From Streptomyces sp. CB02056 (lineage in GTDB: Bacteria; Actinomycetota; Actinomycetes; Streptomycetales; Streptomycetaceae), in the NCBI RefSeq assembly GCF_001905545.1, contig NZ_LIPD01000018.1:86901-150900 (forward strand): DNA of 64,000 bases, read 5' to 3'. Within the stretch, counting starts at the first letter, position 1. Each line of letters begins with the position of its first letter. The notes under the pieces were generated by a model, which was given only the letters and a program-made list of their open reading frames with translations, searched no databases and was not told the origin of the DNA. Both the position numbers and the translations under genes were made by a program. Below are positions 16,241 to 25,169 of this stretch, in pieces.

Positions 16241-18418
16241 CTACGAACCCTCCGGGGCCTGCGGCCGGCTCACGTCGTACACCCCGGAGACCTTGAGCAT
16301 CGCCCGCATCAGCCCGGGCAGCGCGGCCGGCTCGGGCAGTTCGACGGTGTAGGTGTGCCGGACCCGGGACTCCTGCGGCGGCTCGACCTCGGCCGAGACG
16401 ATGCCGACGCCCGCGCCGGAGATCGCCGCGGTGAGGTCGGCGAGCAGCCGGGGCCGGTTCAGCGCCTCGGCCCGCAGGGTGGCCCGGTGCCCGGCGGCGG
16501 GCGCGCCCTCCGACTGCCAGCGGACCTCCAGCTCGGCCCGCCCGTCCGCGCGCATCCGCTCCCCCGCCGGGCAGCCGGTGCGGTGCACCGCGACCGCGCC
16601 GCCGCGGATCGGGTAGCCGGCCACCTCGTCCGGCGGCACCGGGGTGCAGCAGCGGGCCAGCCGGACCGACGCCCCGGGCCGGCCGGCCACCGCGACCGGG
16701 GCCGCCCGCCGCTCGGCGGCCGGGCGCCCGGGCGGGGCGGGCTGGCCGCCGGCCGGGCCGGTGCGGACCACCGGCTGCCGGGCCGGGGGATCGGCCAGCC
16801 AGCGCTCGATGGCCAGCCGGGCGGCGGGGGTGCGGGCGTGCGCCAGCCACTCGGGGGCGGGGCCGGAGGGCGGTCCGCCGCCGGCCGGGAGGGTCTCGGT
16901 GAGCACCGCGATCTGGTCGCCGTCCTCCAGCACGGTGGACAGCGCGGTGAGCCGCCCGTTGACCCGTGCGCCGATACATCGGTGGCCGGTCTCCTCGCCG
17001 AGCAGGTAGGCCGCGTCCACGCAGGTGGCGCCGGCCCGCAGCTGAAGCGTTTCGCCGCTCTCCGTCACCACGGTGATCTCGCGGTCGCCGGCCAGGTCGG
17101 CGGTGAGCGCGGACCAGAAGGCGTCCGGGTCGGGCGTCTCCTGCTGCCACTCCAGCAGCCGGCTGAGCCAGCCCGGGCGGGCCGGGTCGGTGCGGTCCAG
17201 CTCGTCGGCGTCCTGGACGGCGCCGGCCGGGGACGGGTCTCCGAGCGCGACCACCCCGGTCTCGGCCACCTCGTGCATCCGCCGGGTGCGGACCAGCACC
17301 TCGACCACCGCGCCGCCGCTGAGCGCCACGGCGGTGTGCAGGGACTGGTAGAGGTTGAACTTGGGCGCGGCCACGAAGTCCTTGAACTCCCCGGGCAGCG
17401 GCGTCCAGCAGGTGTGCAGCTCGCCGAGCACGGCGTAGCAGTCGGCGTTCTCCTCGACCACCACCAGCAGCCGCCCGAAGTCGGCCGGCCGCGGCCCCTG
17501 CGGCCGGCCGTCCGGCCCGGGCACGGCGGCCCGCCGGAGCAGCACCCGGTGCAGCGAGACGCAGTGCCGGGGCCGGACGGTCACCTCGGCGGCCACCCCG
17601 CCCTCGGCCAGCTGGCGGGCCAGCTGCCGGGCGAAGGGCTCCAGCAGGGTGTCCGGCTCGGCCTCGTGACCGGTCATCAGGGCGCGGGTGCGGGCGTGCT
17701 CCTCGGGGTGCAGGGTGGCGAAGACGATGTCCTCCAGCTCCGCCTTGAGCACCTGGATGCCGAGCCGCTCGGCCAGCGGGATCAGCACGTCCCGGGTGAC
17801 CTTGGCGATCCGCACCTGGCTGGCCGGCTTCATGTGCCGGATGGTGCGCATGTTGTGCAGCCGGTCGGCGAGCTTGATCACCATCACCCGGACGTCGTCC
17901 CCGGTGGCGACCAGCATCTTGCGGAAGGTCTCGGCCTCGGCGGCGGCCCCGAAGTCGACCTTCTCCAGCTTCGTCACCCCGTCGACCAGGTAGGCGACTT
18001 CGGGCCCGAACCCGGCGCCCACCTGGTCCAGCGTCAACTCGGTGTCCTCGACGGTGTCGTGGAGCAGCGAGGCGACCAGGGTGGTCGTCCCGGCGCCGAG
18101 TTGGGCCAGGATCATGGTGACGGCCAGCGGGTGGGTGATGTACGGCTCGCCGCTCTTGCGCTTCTGGCCGCGGTGGCTGGCCTCGGCGAGCCGGTAGGCC
18201 CGGGCGAGCAGGCCGAGGTCGGCCTGCGGATGGTGCCGGCGGTGGACCCGGACGAGCGGTTCCAGGGCGTCCGGCACGGGCGGCCGGCCGGTGGCGAGCA
18301 GGGCGGCCCGCCCGGCCCGGCCGAGGGCGGCCAGGCCGAGCTCCCCGAGGGGCCGCCTGGCCCCTCCCTGCCGTACGGTCGTCGGCTGCCCCAGGGGCTG
18401 CCCGGCTTCGATGGTCAT
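16241..18418 (-). CDS. rshA: RelA/SpoT homologue (p)ppGpp hydrolase/synthetase, RshA-type
   Basis: 725 residues from the ATG at 18416-18418, which has GGAGG 5 bases before it. The HD hydrolase domain is intact: YITHPLAV, LLHDTVEDT and KLADRLHNMRTI. The synthetase domain is recognisable from FKDFVAAPKFNLYQSLHTAV and MHEVAETGV but is diverged: the usual YDLLAIR becomes ADFGRLL, and ExQIRT becomes EVLVRT. The aspartate, tyrosine and glutamate normally needed are still present. A TGS domain (residues about 435-500), a cysteine-containing segment (RLARCCTPVPPDEVAGY) and a C-terminal ACT domain follow. Streptomycetes carry this as a second Rsh besides RelA. Synthetase activity should be treated as uncertain. 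Confidence 0.9.
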   Translation of the reverse strand: MTIEAGQPLGQPTTVRQGGARRPLGELGLAALGRAGRAALLATGRPPVPDALEPLVRVHRRHHPQADLGLLARAYRLAEASHRGQKRKSGEPYITHPLAVTMILAQLGAGTTTLVASLLHDTVEDTELTLDQVGAGFGPEVAYLVDGVTKLEKVDFGAAAEAETFRKMLVATGDDVRVMVIKLADRLHNMRTIRHMKPASQVRIAKVTRDVLIPLAERLGIQVLKAELEDIVFATLHPEEHARTRALMTGHEAEPDTLLEPFARQLARQLAEGGVAAEVTVRPRHCVSLHRVLLRRAAVPGPDGRPQGPRPADFGRLLVVVEENADCYAVLGELHTCWTPLPGEFKDFVAAPKFNLYQSLHTAVALSGGAVVEVLVRTRRMHEVAETGVVALGDPSPAGAVQDADELDRTDPARPGWLSRLLEWQQETPDPDAFWSALTADLAGDREITVVTESGETLQLRAGATCVDAAYLLGEETGHRCIGARVNGRLTALSTVLEDGDQIAVLTETLPAGGGPPSGPAPEWLAHARTPAARLAIERWLADPPARQPVVRTGPAGGQPAPPGRPAAERRAAPVAVAGRPGASVRLARCCTPVPPDEVAGYPIRGGAVAVHRTGCPAGERMRADGRAELEVRWQSEGAPAAGHRATLRAEALNRPRLLADLTAAISGAGVGIVSAEVEPPQESRVRHTYTVELPEPAALPGLMRAMLKVSGVYDVSRPQAPEGS

Positions 18419-18460
18419 CGGCACCTCCGGCAACGGTCGCCGGGCGCCGCCCCGTCCGAG

Positions 18461-18495
18461 GGGGTGATCTCGACACCCCTCCCCATGGGGTGATC
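18461..18495. repeat. Repeated GGGGTGATC elements upstream of rshA
   Basis: GGGGTGATC occurs at 18461-18469 and 18487-18495, 26 bp apart, each followed closely by CGAC. Both lie 43-77 bp upstream of the rshA start. They could be operator half-sites, but no known regulator motif is matched. Confidence 0.35.
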
Positions 18496-18677
18496 GACCC
18501 GGTGGTCCATGCTACCGAGCAGAGCACGTTCCGCGACGCCCTGATTCCCGTCCGCGACCGGTATCACCCGATCGGGGGGATTCATCACCGAACGAATTGG
18601 GCAAACCGGGCTGCCGGCCCCCGGGCCTGTCGCCCCGCGGACGCGGGTTCGAGGACGAGCCCCACCGGAGACGGGCC

Positions 18678-19583
18678 CTAACGCGCCGACTCCCACCAGC
18701 GCCCGTCCAGCCGGCCCTCGGCCACGATCACCGCCGGACCGGCCATCTCCACCCGGCCGTCCGGGTGCTCGGTGATGACCAGCCGGCCGCCCAGCACGTC
18801 CACGGTGTACGAGACCGCCTCTCCGGTGACCGCCGGGTCGGCGCCGTCCCGGCGGATGGCCGCCACCGCCACCGCGCAGGCGCCGGTGCCGCAGGAGCGG
18901 GTCTCGCCCGAGCCGCGCTCGTGCACCCGCATCGCGACGTGCCGCGGCCCGCGGTCCACCACGAACTCGACGTTGACGCCCTCCGGGTAGGCGTCCGCCG
19001 GGCTGGTGAGCGGCGCGGTGTACAGGTCCCCGGCGTGCTCCAGGCTCTCCACGAAGGCCACCGCGTGCGGGTTGCCCATGTTGACGTTCAGGGCCGGCCA
19101 GCGCCGCTCGCCGACCGCGACCTCGATGCCGTCCGGCCCGGGCAGCCGGGCCCGGCCCATGTCGATGGTGACGTCGCCGGGCGTGCCGTCCGCGGCGGCC
19201 CCGGCGACCTTCGCGGTGAGCACCCCGGAGCGGGTGGCGACGGCCAGTGCGCCCGGCTCGGCCAGTCCGGCCTCGACCAGGAAGCGGGCGAAGACCCGCA
19301 GGCCGTTGCCGCACATCTCGGCGATGCTGCCGTCCGAGTTGCGGTAGTCCATGAACCACTCGGCCCGGTCGGCCATCGCCGCGGCGGCCGGGTCGGCGGC
19401 GGCGCGCACCACGCGCAGCAGCCCGTCCCCGCCGATGCCGGCCCGCCGGTCGCACAGCGCGGCGACGGTCTCGGGGCCGATCTCCAGCGCGCCGTCCGGG
19501 TCCGGGACGATGACGAAGTCGTTCTGGGTGCCGTGGCCCTTGAAGAAGGGGATGCCGACCTGCTGGGGGGAGGATGCGCTCAC
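18678..19583 (-). CDS. dapF: Diaminopimelate epimerase
   Basis: 301 residues. Converts LL- to meso-diaminopimelate. Both catalytic cysteines are present: AEMCGNG near residue 83 and RSCGTGACA near residue 229. Family segments FKGHGTQNDFVIV, GGDGLL and NVNMGNPHAV are also seen. The GTG at 19581-19583 is the only start that fits the family length. It has no usefully spaced Shine-Dalgarno, but TACCAT lies exactly 7 bases before it, as in leaderless mRNAs. It is 32 bp downstream of a small membrane-protein gene on the same strand. Confidence 0.96.
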   Translation of the reverse strand: MSASSPQQVGIPFFKGHGTQNDFVIVPDPDGALEIGPETVAALCDRRAGIGGDGLLRVVRAAADPAAAAMADRAEWFMDYRNSDGSIAEMCGNGLRVFARFLVEAGLAEPGALAVATRSGVLTAKVAGAAADGTPGDVTIDMGRARLPGPDGIEVAVGERRWPALNVNMGNPHAVAFVESLEHAGDLYTAPLTSPADAYPEGVNVEFVVDRGPRHVAMRVHERGSGETRSCGTGACAVAVAAIRRDGADPAVTGEAVSYTVDVLGGRLVITEHPDGRVEMAGPAVIVAEGRLDGRWWESAR

Positions 19584-19615
19584 CCCTCCGATGGTACTGA
19601 GCCGCCGGGAGGCGC

Positions 19616-20128
19616 TCAGCGCAGGTAGGCGACCCGCCAGACCGCGAGCGCGCAGGCGGCCAGCGCGATCAGGGTGTAGACCGCGATCGCCTTCCAGCCG
19701 GCCCGCTGCCCGGAGCCCCGGCGCGGCAGCCCCGGCCACGTGTAGCCGGCGTGCCGGGCGGCCATCGCGCCCCAGCCCATCGAGGCGGCGGTGAACAGCA
19801 GCCCGAGCATCCCGACCATGGTGGCGCGCGCCCCGGCCGAGCCGAAGGCGAGCGGGAAGGCGAACATCAGCGAGCCGAGGGTGCCCAGCAGGGCGATCGG
19901 CAGCGTCTGCCACCAGCGCAGCCGGCGCAGCGGGCGGATCTCCCGTTCGTGCACCGCGCCGCCGGGCGGGGTGCGGGTGTCCAAGGCGGGCACCGCGGCC
20001 GCGTAGGAGGTCGGCGCCTCCAGGCCGGTCAGCACGGGCAGGTCGCCCATCGTCGACTCGTCGAACTCCTCGGCCGGTACGGTGACGCTCCCGCCCTGGC
20101 CGGATTCGGGGCCGGTACCCGTCGACAC
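19616..20128 (-). CDS. Small membrane protein of unknown function
   Basis: 170 residues. A polar N-terminal half of about 70 residues is followed by three hydrophobic segments, around residues 75-95 (LPIALLGTLGSLMFAFPLAF), 102-122 (MVGMLGLLFTAASMGWG) and 147-165 (IAVYTLIALAACALAV). No catalytic motif is recognised. The GTG start at 20126-20128 has a GGGGAGG Shine-Dalgarno with 4-base spacing. It sits between miaA and dapF on the same strand. Function unknown. Confidence 0.75.
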   Translation of the reverse strand: MSTGTGPESGQGGSVTVPAEEFDESTMGDLPVLTGLEAPTSYAAAVPALDTRTPPGGAVHEREIRPLRRLRWWQTLPIALLGTLGSLMFAFPLAFGSAGARATMVGMLGLLFTAASMGWGAMAARHAGYTWPGLPRRGSGQRAGWKAIAVYTLIALAACALAVWRVAYLR

Positions 20129-20356
20129 ACGGCCTCCCCTGACAGTTCGACACGAGCGGACTCGCGGCCGGGCACGGCCGGCCCGTTCGGTCGACCCCTA
20201 CGGCATCGATGATGGCATGTCCAGAGGGGCGTTCCGGGCCTGACCGGGGTCGACGGGTGATCCGTGGCCATCACGTGATCGGCCCGTGACCGCCGGTTCG
20301 TCCTGCACGGTCGCCTGCGCGCGCAGGTGCACCGCCGGATTGGCCGGAAACCCTTC

Positions 20357-21301
20357 CTACGCGGCCGGAACTCCCTGACGGTCGATCAGTTCCAGGGAGC
20401 GTTCCAGCAGCTCGACGGGGTCGGTGCCGGCCGGCCGGGAGAGCCAGTGGATCCGGTCGTCGCGGCGGAACCAGGACTCCTGGCGGCGGGCGAAGCGCTT
20501 GGTGGCCCGGACGGTCTCGGCCCGGGCCTCGTCCTCGGTGCACCCGCCGGCGAAGTGGTCGAGCACCTGCTGGTAGCCGAGCGCCCGGGAGGCGGTCCTG
20601 CCCTCCCGCAGTCCGACCTTCTCCAGCTCCCGCACCTCGTCCAGCAGTCCGGCCTCCCACATCCGGTCGACCCGCAGCGCGATCCGCTCGTCCAGCTCGG
20701 GGCGCGGCACGGCGACGCCGATCTGCACCGCCTCGTAGACGGCGGTGTTGCTCGGCAGGTTGGCGGTGAACGGCTGCCCGGTGATCTCGATGACCTCCAG
20801 GGCGCGGACGATCCGCCGCCCGTTGCCGGTCAGGATCGCCTCGGCGGCCGCCGGGTCCAGCTCGGCCAGCCGCCGGTGCAGCGCGTACGGGCCGGCGTGC
20901 TCCAGCTCGGTCTCCAGCCGGGCCCGCACCGCCGCGTCGGTGCCCGGGAACTCCATCTCGTCGATCGCCGCCCGGACGTACAGCCCGGAGCCGCCGACCA
21001 GGACGGGCGTGCGGCCGGCGGCGAGCAGCCGGTCGATCTCGGCCCGGGCCAGCCGCTGGTACTCGGCGACGCTGGCGGCCTCGGTGACGTCCCAGACGTC
21101 CATCAGGTGGTGCGGCACTCCCCCGCGCTCCTCCATCGTGAGCTTGGCGGTGCCGATGTCCATGCCCCGGTACAGCTGCATCGAGTCGGTGTTGATCACC
21201 TCGCCGTCGAGACTGCGGGCGATGGCGACGGCCAGGTCGGACTTGCCGGCGGCGGTCGCGCCGACGATCGAGATGACGCACGGGGTACGGGAGCTGCTCA
21301 C
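20357..21301 (-). CDS. miaA: tRNA dimethylallyltransferase MiaA
   Basis: 314 residues. Adds dimethylallyl to A37 of tRNAs reading UNN codons; product of this step is the substrate for MiaB, whose gene is 1.2 kb away. The P-loop is GATAAGKS at residue 14 onward; other family features are NTDSMQLYRGMDIGTAK, GGSGLYVRA and ALGYQQVL. The GTG start at 21299-21301 is close to the first conserved residue; its Shine-Dalgarno (GGAG) is short-spaced. The gene is divergent from the antitoxin-like gene. Confidence 0.96.
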   Translation of the reverse strand: MSSSRTPCVISIVGATAAGKSDLAVAIARSLDGEVINTDSMQLYRGMDIGTAKLTMEERGGVPHHLMDVWDVTEAASVAEYQRLARAEIDRLLAAGRTPVLVGGSGLYVRAAIDEMEFPGTDAAVRARLETELEHAGPYALHRRLAELDPAAAEAILTGNGRRIVRALEVIEITGQPFTANLPSNTAVYEAVQIGVAVPRPELDERIALRVDRMWEAGLLDEVRELEKVGLREGRTASRALGYQQVLDHFAGGCTEDEARAETVRATKRFARRQESWFRRDDRIHWLSRPAGTDPVELLERSLELIDRQGVPAA

Positions 21302-21479
21302 CGCTCCAGTCTCGCAAAACGGCCGGGCGCCCGCGGACCGGGCTGCCACCCGCCCGCGACTGCGCGAGGATATGACTGTTTCCCGGACACTTTCCGGCCG
21401 TTTCCCCGGTTGGGCCGGTTTGCGAACGCTTTGCCGAGCCCGGTCGTTGTGCGGGGAACAGCGGATGAAGGAGATCGCC

Positions 21480-21734
21480 ATGGGTCTGATGGACAACCTC
21501 AAGGGCAAGGCCGAGGAGCTCAAGGACAAGGCCAGCGAGTTCGCCGGCAAGCACAGCGACCAGATCGAGAAGGCCGTGGACAAGGCCGGCGGCGCGATCG
21601 ACAAGGCGACCAAGGGCAAGTACAGCGACAAGATCGAGCACGGTGCCGGCAAGGCCAAGGGCGCGGTCGGCGACTTCGCCCACAAGCCGAAGCCCGGCGA
21701 CGAGGAGCAGCCCCCGCAGGCCCCGCGGTCCTGA
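21480..21734 (+). CDS. MT0933/Rv0909-like antitoxin family protein
   Basis: 84 residues, Lys/Asp/Gly-rich and amphipathic: DNLKGKAEELKDKASEF, then two KYSDKIEHGAGKAKG-type repeats and a Pro-rich tail. This pattern fits the small actinobacterial family annotated as antitoxin (MT0933 type). Start: ATG at 21480, preceded by GAAGGAGAT. No adjacent gene resembles its expected toxin partner; the next gene converges from the other strand. In streptomycetes many such proteins appear without a toxin, so a general stress or protective role is an alternative. Confidence 0.75.
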   Translation: MGLMDNLKGKAEELKDKASEFAGKHSDQIEKAVDKAGGAIDKATKGKYSDKIEHGAGKAKGAVGDFAHKPKPGDEEQPPQAPRS

Positions 21735-21759
21735 ACCGCAGGCCTGCCCCGCCGACTTG

Positions 21760-22458
21760 CTAGGACCAGGACGCCACGAAGTACCCGACCCCGTACGGCG
21801 CGTCCTGGTAGCCCAGCCGCCCGGTGAGGCCGGCGCCCTGCGCGGCGCCGGCCAGCACCTGCCAGGGCGCCCGGCCGTCGGCCCTGAGCTCGGCGGCCAG
21901 GCCCGGGTCCAGTGCGGCCAGGGCGGGCAGGTCGGCCGTGCCCAGGGCGGCGGCCAGCGCGGTGTCGAAGCCCTCGGCCCGCTCGTCCAGGTAGCCGGGC
22001 GCCTTCACCGAGCGGCAGGCGCTGCCGTCGCCGAGCACCAGCAGGGCGACCCGGTCGGCGAGCCCGGCCAGGCCCTGGCCGAGGCCGAGCATCCGGTCGG
22101 CGGGGGCGTCGGCGGGCACCGCGCAGGCGTGCGTGGGCAGGCCCACCCCGGCGCGCTCCAGCAGCCAGGCGCCGACGGTCAGCGAGGGGGCCAGCTCCGG
22201 CCCCTCGACCCGGTCGCCGGGCAGCTTGGCGACCAGCGGCACCCCGTAGCGGTGGAAGGAGCCGGCCCCGCCCTCGGTCCACACCTCGGCCGCCGGCCCG
22301 GTGCCGACCACCACGACCAGCTGCGGTCCGGCCGCGACCAGCGCCGCGAGCGCCTCGTCGCAGGCCGCGCGCAGGCCGTCCAGCTCGGGCGCGGCCCCGG
22401 CGGCGACCTCGGGGACGAGCAGCGGCGGACAGGGGCACACGGCGGCGGCTACCAGCAT
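21760..22458 (-). CDS. Class III extradiol dioxygenase-like protein (LigB fold)
   Basis: 232 residues. Begins LVAAAVCPCPPLLVPEVA, the usual N-terminus of actinobacterial LigB-like proteins, and contains VVVVGTGPAAEVW, GAWLLERAG and LLVLGDGSACRS. The reaction is unknown. I used the ATG at 22456-22458; an in-frame TTG at 22476 would add six residues. Neither has a strong Shine-Dalgarno. It lies immediately downstream of miaB on the same strand, and the pairing of this family with miaB is common in streptomycetes. Confidence 0.75.
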   Translation of the reverse strand: MLVAAAVCPCPPLLVPEVAAGAAPELDGLRAACDEALAALVAAGPQLVVVVGTGPAAEVWTEGGAGSFHRYGVPLVAKLPGDRVEGPELAPSLTVGAWLLERAGVGLPTHACAVPADAPADRMLGLGQGLAGLADRVALLVLGDGSACRSVKAPGYLDERAEGFDTALAAALGTADLPALAALDPGLAAELRADGRAPWQVLAGAAQGAGLTGRLGYQDAPYGVGYFVASWS

Positions 22459-22536
22459 GCGGATCACTCTAGCCAACGACGACGGCGGCCCGGCGGGAGT
22501 GGATCCTCCCGTCAGGCCGCCGTACCGGGCACGGTG

Positions 22537-24039
22537 TCAGTCGCCGCAGCAGGCCCCGCCCGCCGGCGCGGCCAGTGGCAGCTCCGCCGGGGCGCCGATC
22601 TTCGGCAGGCCGAGCAGCACGCCGGCCGGCTTGGCGGCGGGCGCGGCCTGGCGCTTCTCCCAGGCGTCGCCGGCCCGGGTGCGGCGCACCGCGAGCGCGG
22701 GGCCCTCGGCGAGCAGGTGGTGCGGGGCGGCGTAGGTGATCTCGACGGTCACCGTGTCGCCGGGGCGCACCGGCTCCTCCGGCTTGGTGAAGTGCACCAG
22801 CCGGTTGTCGGGGGCGCGGCCGGAGAGCCGCCGGGTCTGGTCGTCCTTCTTGCCCTCGCCCTCGGCGACCAGGATCTCCAGGGTCCGCCCGACCTGCTTC
22901 TTGTTCTCCTCCCAGGAGATCTCCTCCTGGAGGGCGATCAGCCGGTCGTAGCGGGCCTGCACGACCTCCTTCGGCACCTGGTCCGCCATCTCCGCGGCGG
23001 GGGTGCCGGGGCGCTTGGAGTACTGGAAGGTGAAGGCGTTGGTGAAGCGGGCCTCGCGGACGACGTGCATCGTCTCCTCGAAGTCCTCCTCGGTCTCGCC
23101 GGGGAAGCCCACGATGATGTCGGTGGAGATCGCCGCGTCGGGCATCGCCTCGCGGACCTTCCGGATGATCCCGAGGAAACGCTCCTGCCGGTAGGAGCGG
23201 CGCATCGCCTTGAGGACGCGGTCCGAGCCGGACTGCAGCGGCATGTGCAGCTGGTGCATCACGTTCGGGGTCTCGGCCATCGCGGCGATCACGTCGTCGG
23301 TGAAGTCGCGCGGGTGCGGCGAGGTGAAGCGGATCCGCTCCAGGCCCTCGATCTGGCCGGCGGCGCGCAGCAGCTTGGAGAAGGCCTCGCGGTCGCCCAG
23401 GTCGGAGCCGTAGGCGTTGACGTTCTGGCCGAGCAGGGTCACCTCGATGACGCCCTCGCCCACCAGCGCCTCGATCTCGGCGAGGACGTCGCCGGGGCGG
23501 CGGTCCTCCTCCTTGCCGCGCAGCGCGGGGACGATGCAGAAGGTGCAGGTGTTGTTGCAGCCGACCGAGATGGCGACCCAGGCGGCGTACGCGGATTCGC
23601 GGCGGGTCGGCAGGGTGGAGGGGAAGGTCTCCAGCGACTCCAGGATCTCGACCTGGGCCTTGCGCTCGACGGCGGCCCGCTCCAGCAGCGCCGGCAGGTG
23701 GCCGATGTTGTGGGTGCCGAAGACCACGTCGACCCAGGGGGCGCGCTTGACGATGGTCTCGCGGTCCTTCTGGGCCAGGCAGCCGCCGACGGCGATCTGC
23801 ATGCCCTTGTGGCGGGTCTTGACCGGCGCGAGCTGGCCGAGGTTGCCGTACAGCTTGTTGTCGGCGTTCTCGCGCACCGCGCAGGTGTTGAACACCACCA
23901 GGTCCGGGTCGCCCTCGGGCCCGGCCTTGACGTACCCCGCGTCCTCCAGCAGGCCGGACAGCCGCTCGGAGTCGTGGACGTTCATCTGACAGCCGTGCGT
24001 GACGACCTTGTAGCTCTTCAATCCGCTCTCACCGCTCAC
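22537..24039 (-). CDS. miaB: tRNA-2-methylthio-N6-dimethylallyladenosine synthase MiaB
   Basis: 500 residues. Radical-SAM methylthiotransferase acting after MiaA at tRNA A37. The N-terminal cluster cysteines are in THGCQMNV, NTCAVRENA and GGCLAQ. The radical SAM motif is GCNNTCTFCIVP. The TRAM domain ends near residue 445, and a short tail ends in ACCGD. Start GTG at 24037-24039 gives SGESGLKSYKVVTHGCQMN. No Shine-Dalgarno is visible, but TACCCT lies 6 bases before the start, consistent with a leaderless transcript. Confidence 0.97.
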   Translation of the reverse strand: MSGESGLKSYKVVTHGCQMNVHDSERLSGLLEDAGYVKAGPEGDPDLVVFNTCAVRENADNKLYGNLGQLAPVKTRHKGMQIAVGGCLAQKDRETIVKRAPWVDVVFGTHNIGHLPALLERAAVERKAQVEILESLETFPSTLPTRRESAYAAWVAISVGCNNTCTFCIVPALRGKEEDRRPGDVLAEIEALVGEGVIEVTLLGQNVNAYGSDLGDREAFSKLLRAAGQIEGLERIRFTSPHPRDFTDDVIAAMAETPNVMHQLHMPLQSGSDRVLKAMRRSYRQERFLGIIRKVREAMPDAAISTDIIVGFPGETEEDFEETMHVVREARFTNAFTFQYSKRPGTPAAEMADQVPKEVVQARYDRLIALQEEISWEENKKQVGRTLEILVAEGEGKKDDQTRRLSGRAPDNRLVHFTKPEEPVRPGDTVTVEITYAAPHHLLAEGPALAVRRTRAGDAWEKRQAAPAAKPAGVLLGLPKIGAPAELPLAAPAGGACCGD

Positions 24040-24134
24040 CAGACCAGGGTACGGGCAGCGGCGAAGGGCTTTTCCCGGAGCTTCCACCACCCGTTCCCCT
24101 CCCGTTCGGCCGGAGCGCCTGGCAGTATCCCTGC

Positions 24135-25154
24135 ATGACCCCCACCACTCCGTACCGTCCCGGCGCCGCCGTCCGTGCCGCGGCCCGCAGCCCGTTGTGG
24201 CGGACGGTGCTGGTGCTGGTGCTGCTGGTGGCCGGGTTCGGCGGCTGGTGGCTGTCGGCGGGCCGCTCGCCCGGGTACCCGCGCGGCGAGGTCCGCTTCG
24301 CCACCGGGGTGCAGCGCGGCGTCTACGACCGGTACGGGCAGCTGCTCCAGGGCCACGTCTCGCGGGCGATGCCGGGGGTGCGGCTGGCCCTGGACAACTC
24401 CGAGGGCTCGGTCGACAACATCGGCCGGGTGATCGACGGCCGGGACACCTTCGCGATCGCCACCGCCGACGCGGTCGCCGACTACCACGAGCCCGGCAAG
24501 GAGAAGCTGCGGGCGATCGCCCGGCTGTACGACGACTACCTGCAGCTGGTCGTCCCGGCCTCCTCCCCGGTGCGGCGCACCGCCGACCTCAAGGGCCTGA
24601 AGGTCGGCGTCGGGCTGCCGCAGTCCGGGGTGAACCTGGTGACCAGGCGGCTGCTGACCGCCGCCGGGCTGGACCCGGACCATGACATCGTCCCGGTGTC
24701 GAAGGGCGTCGGCGAGGCCGCCGACGACCTGCGCGCGGGCACCCTGGACGCCTTCTTCTGGTCCGGCGGCCTGCCCACCAGCGCGCTCACCGACCTCTCC
24801 GAGCACGTCCGGATCCGGATCGTGCCGCTGAGCGACCTCGCCGAGGCCCTGCACAAGGCCGAGGGCGGCGGCACCGACGCCTACCGGGCGGCCACCATGC
24901 CCAAGGGCACCTACCCGAACGCCGAACCGAAGGACGCGGTCGCCACGGTGGCCGTGCCCAACCTGCTGATCACCCGGGACGACGTGGACCCGGGCCTGGT
25001 CGAGGGCATGACCCGCGCGGTGATCGACAGCCGGGACCAGATCGGCGCCCAGGTGCACGCGGCCCAGCTGGTCGACCTGCGCACCGCCGTCTACACCGAC
25101 CCGCTCCCGCTGCACACCGGCGCGGCGCGCTACTACCGCTCGGTGAAGCCGTAG
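24135..25154 (+). CDS. TAXI-family solute-binding protein
   Basis: 339 residues. A hydrophobic segment (LWRTVLVLVLLVAGFGGWWL, residues about 20-40) anchors or exports the protein; no lipobox cysteine follows. The mature part has the TAXI family pattern: FATGVQRGVYDRYGQLL near residue 55, GRDTFAIATADAV, LKGLKVGVGLPQSG and DAFFWSGGLPTSAL. TAXI proteins deliver substrates such as glutamate to TRAP permeases. No TRAP membrane subunit is in the window. The gene is convergent with gluK (15 bp between ends). The ATG at 24135 has no clear Shine-Dalgarno. The substrate is unknown. Confidence 0.8.
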   Translation: MTPTTPYRPGAAVRAAARSPLWRTVLVLVLLVAGFGGWWLSAGRSPGYPRGEVRFATGVQRGVYDRYGQLLQGHVSRAMPGVRLALDNSEGSVDNIGRVIDGRDTFAIATADAVADYHEPGKEKLRAIARLYDDYLQLVVPASSPVRRTADLKGLKVGVGLPQSGVNLVTRRLLTAAGLDPDHDIVPVSKGVGEAADDLRAGTLDAFFWSGGLPTSALTDLSEHVRIRIVPLSDLAEALHKAEGGGTDAYRAATMPKGTYPNAEPKDAVATVAVPNLLITRDDVDPGLVEGMTRAVIDSRDQIGAQVHAAQLVDLRTAVYTDPLPLHTGAARYYRSVKP

Positions 25155-25169
25155 GCCCCGCCCCGGCGG

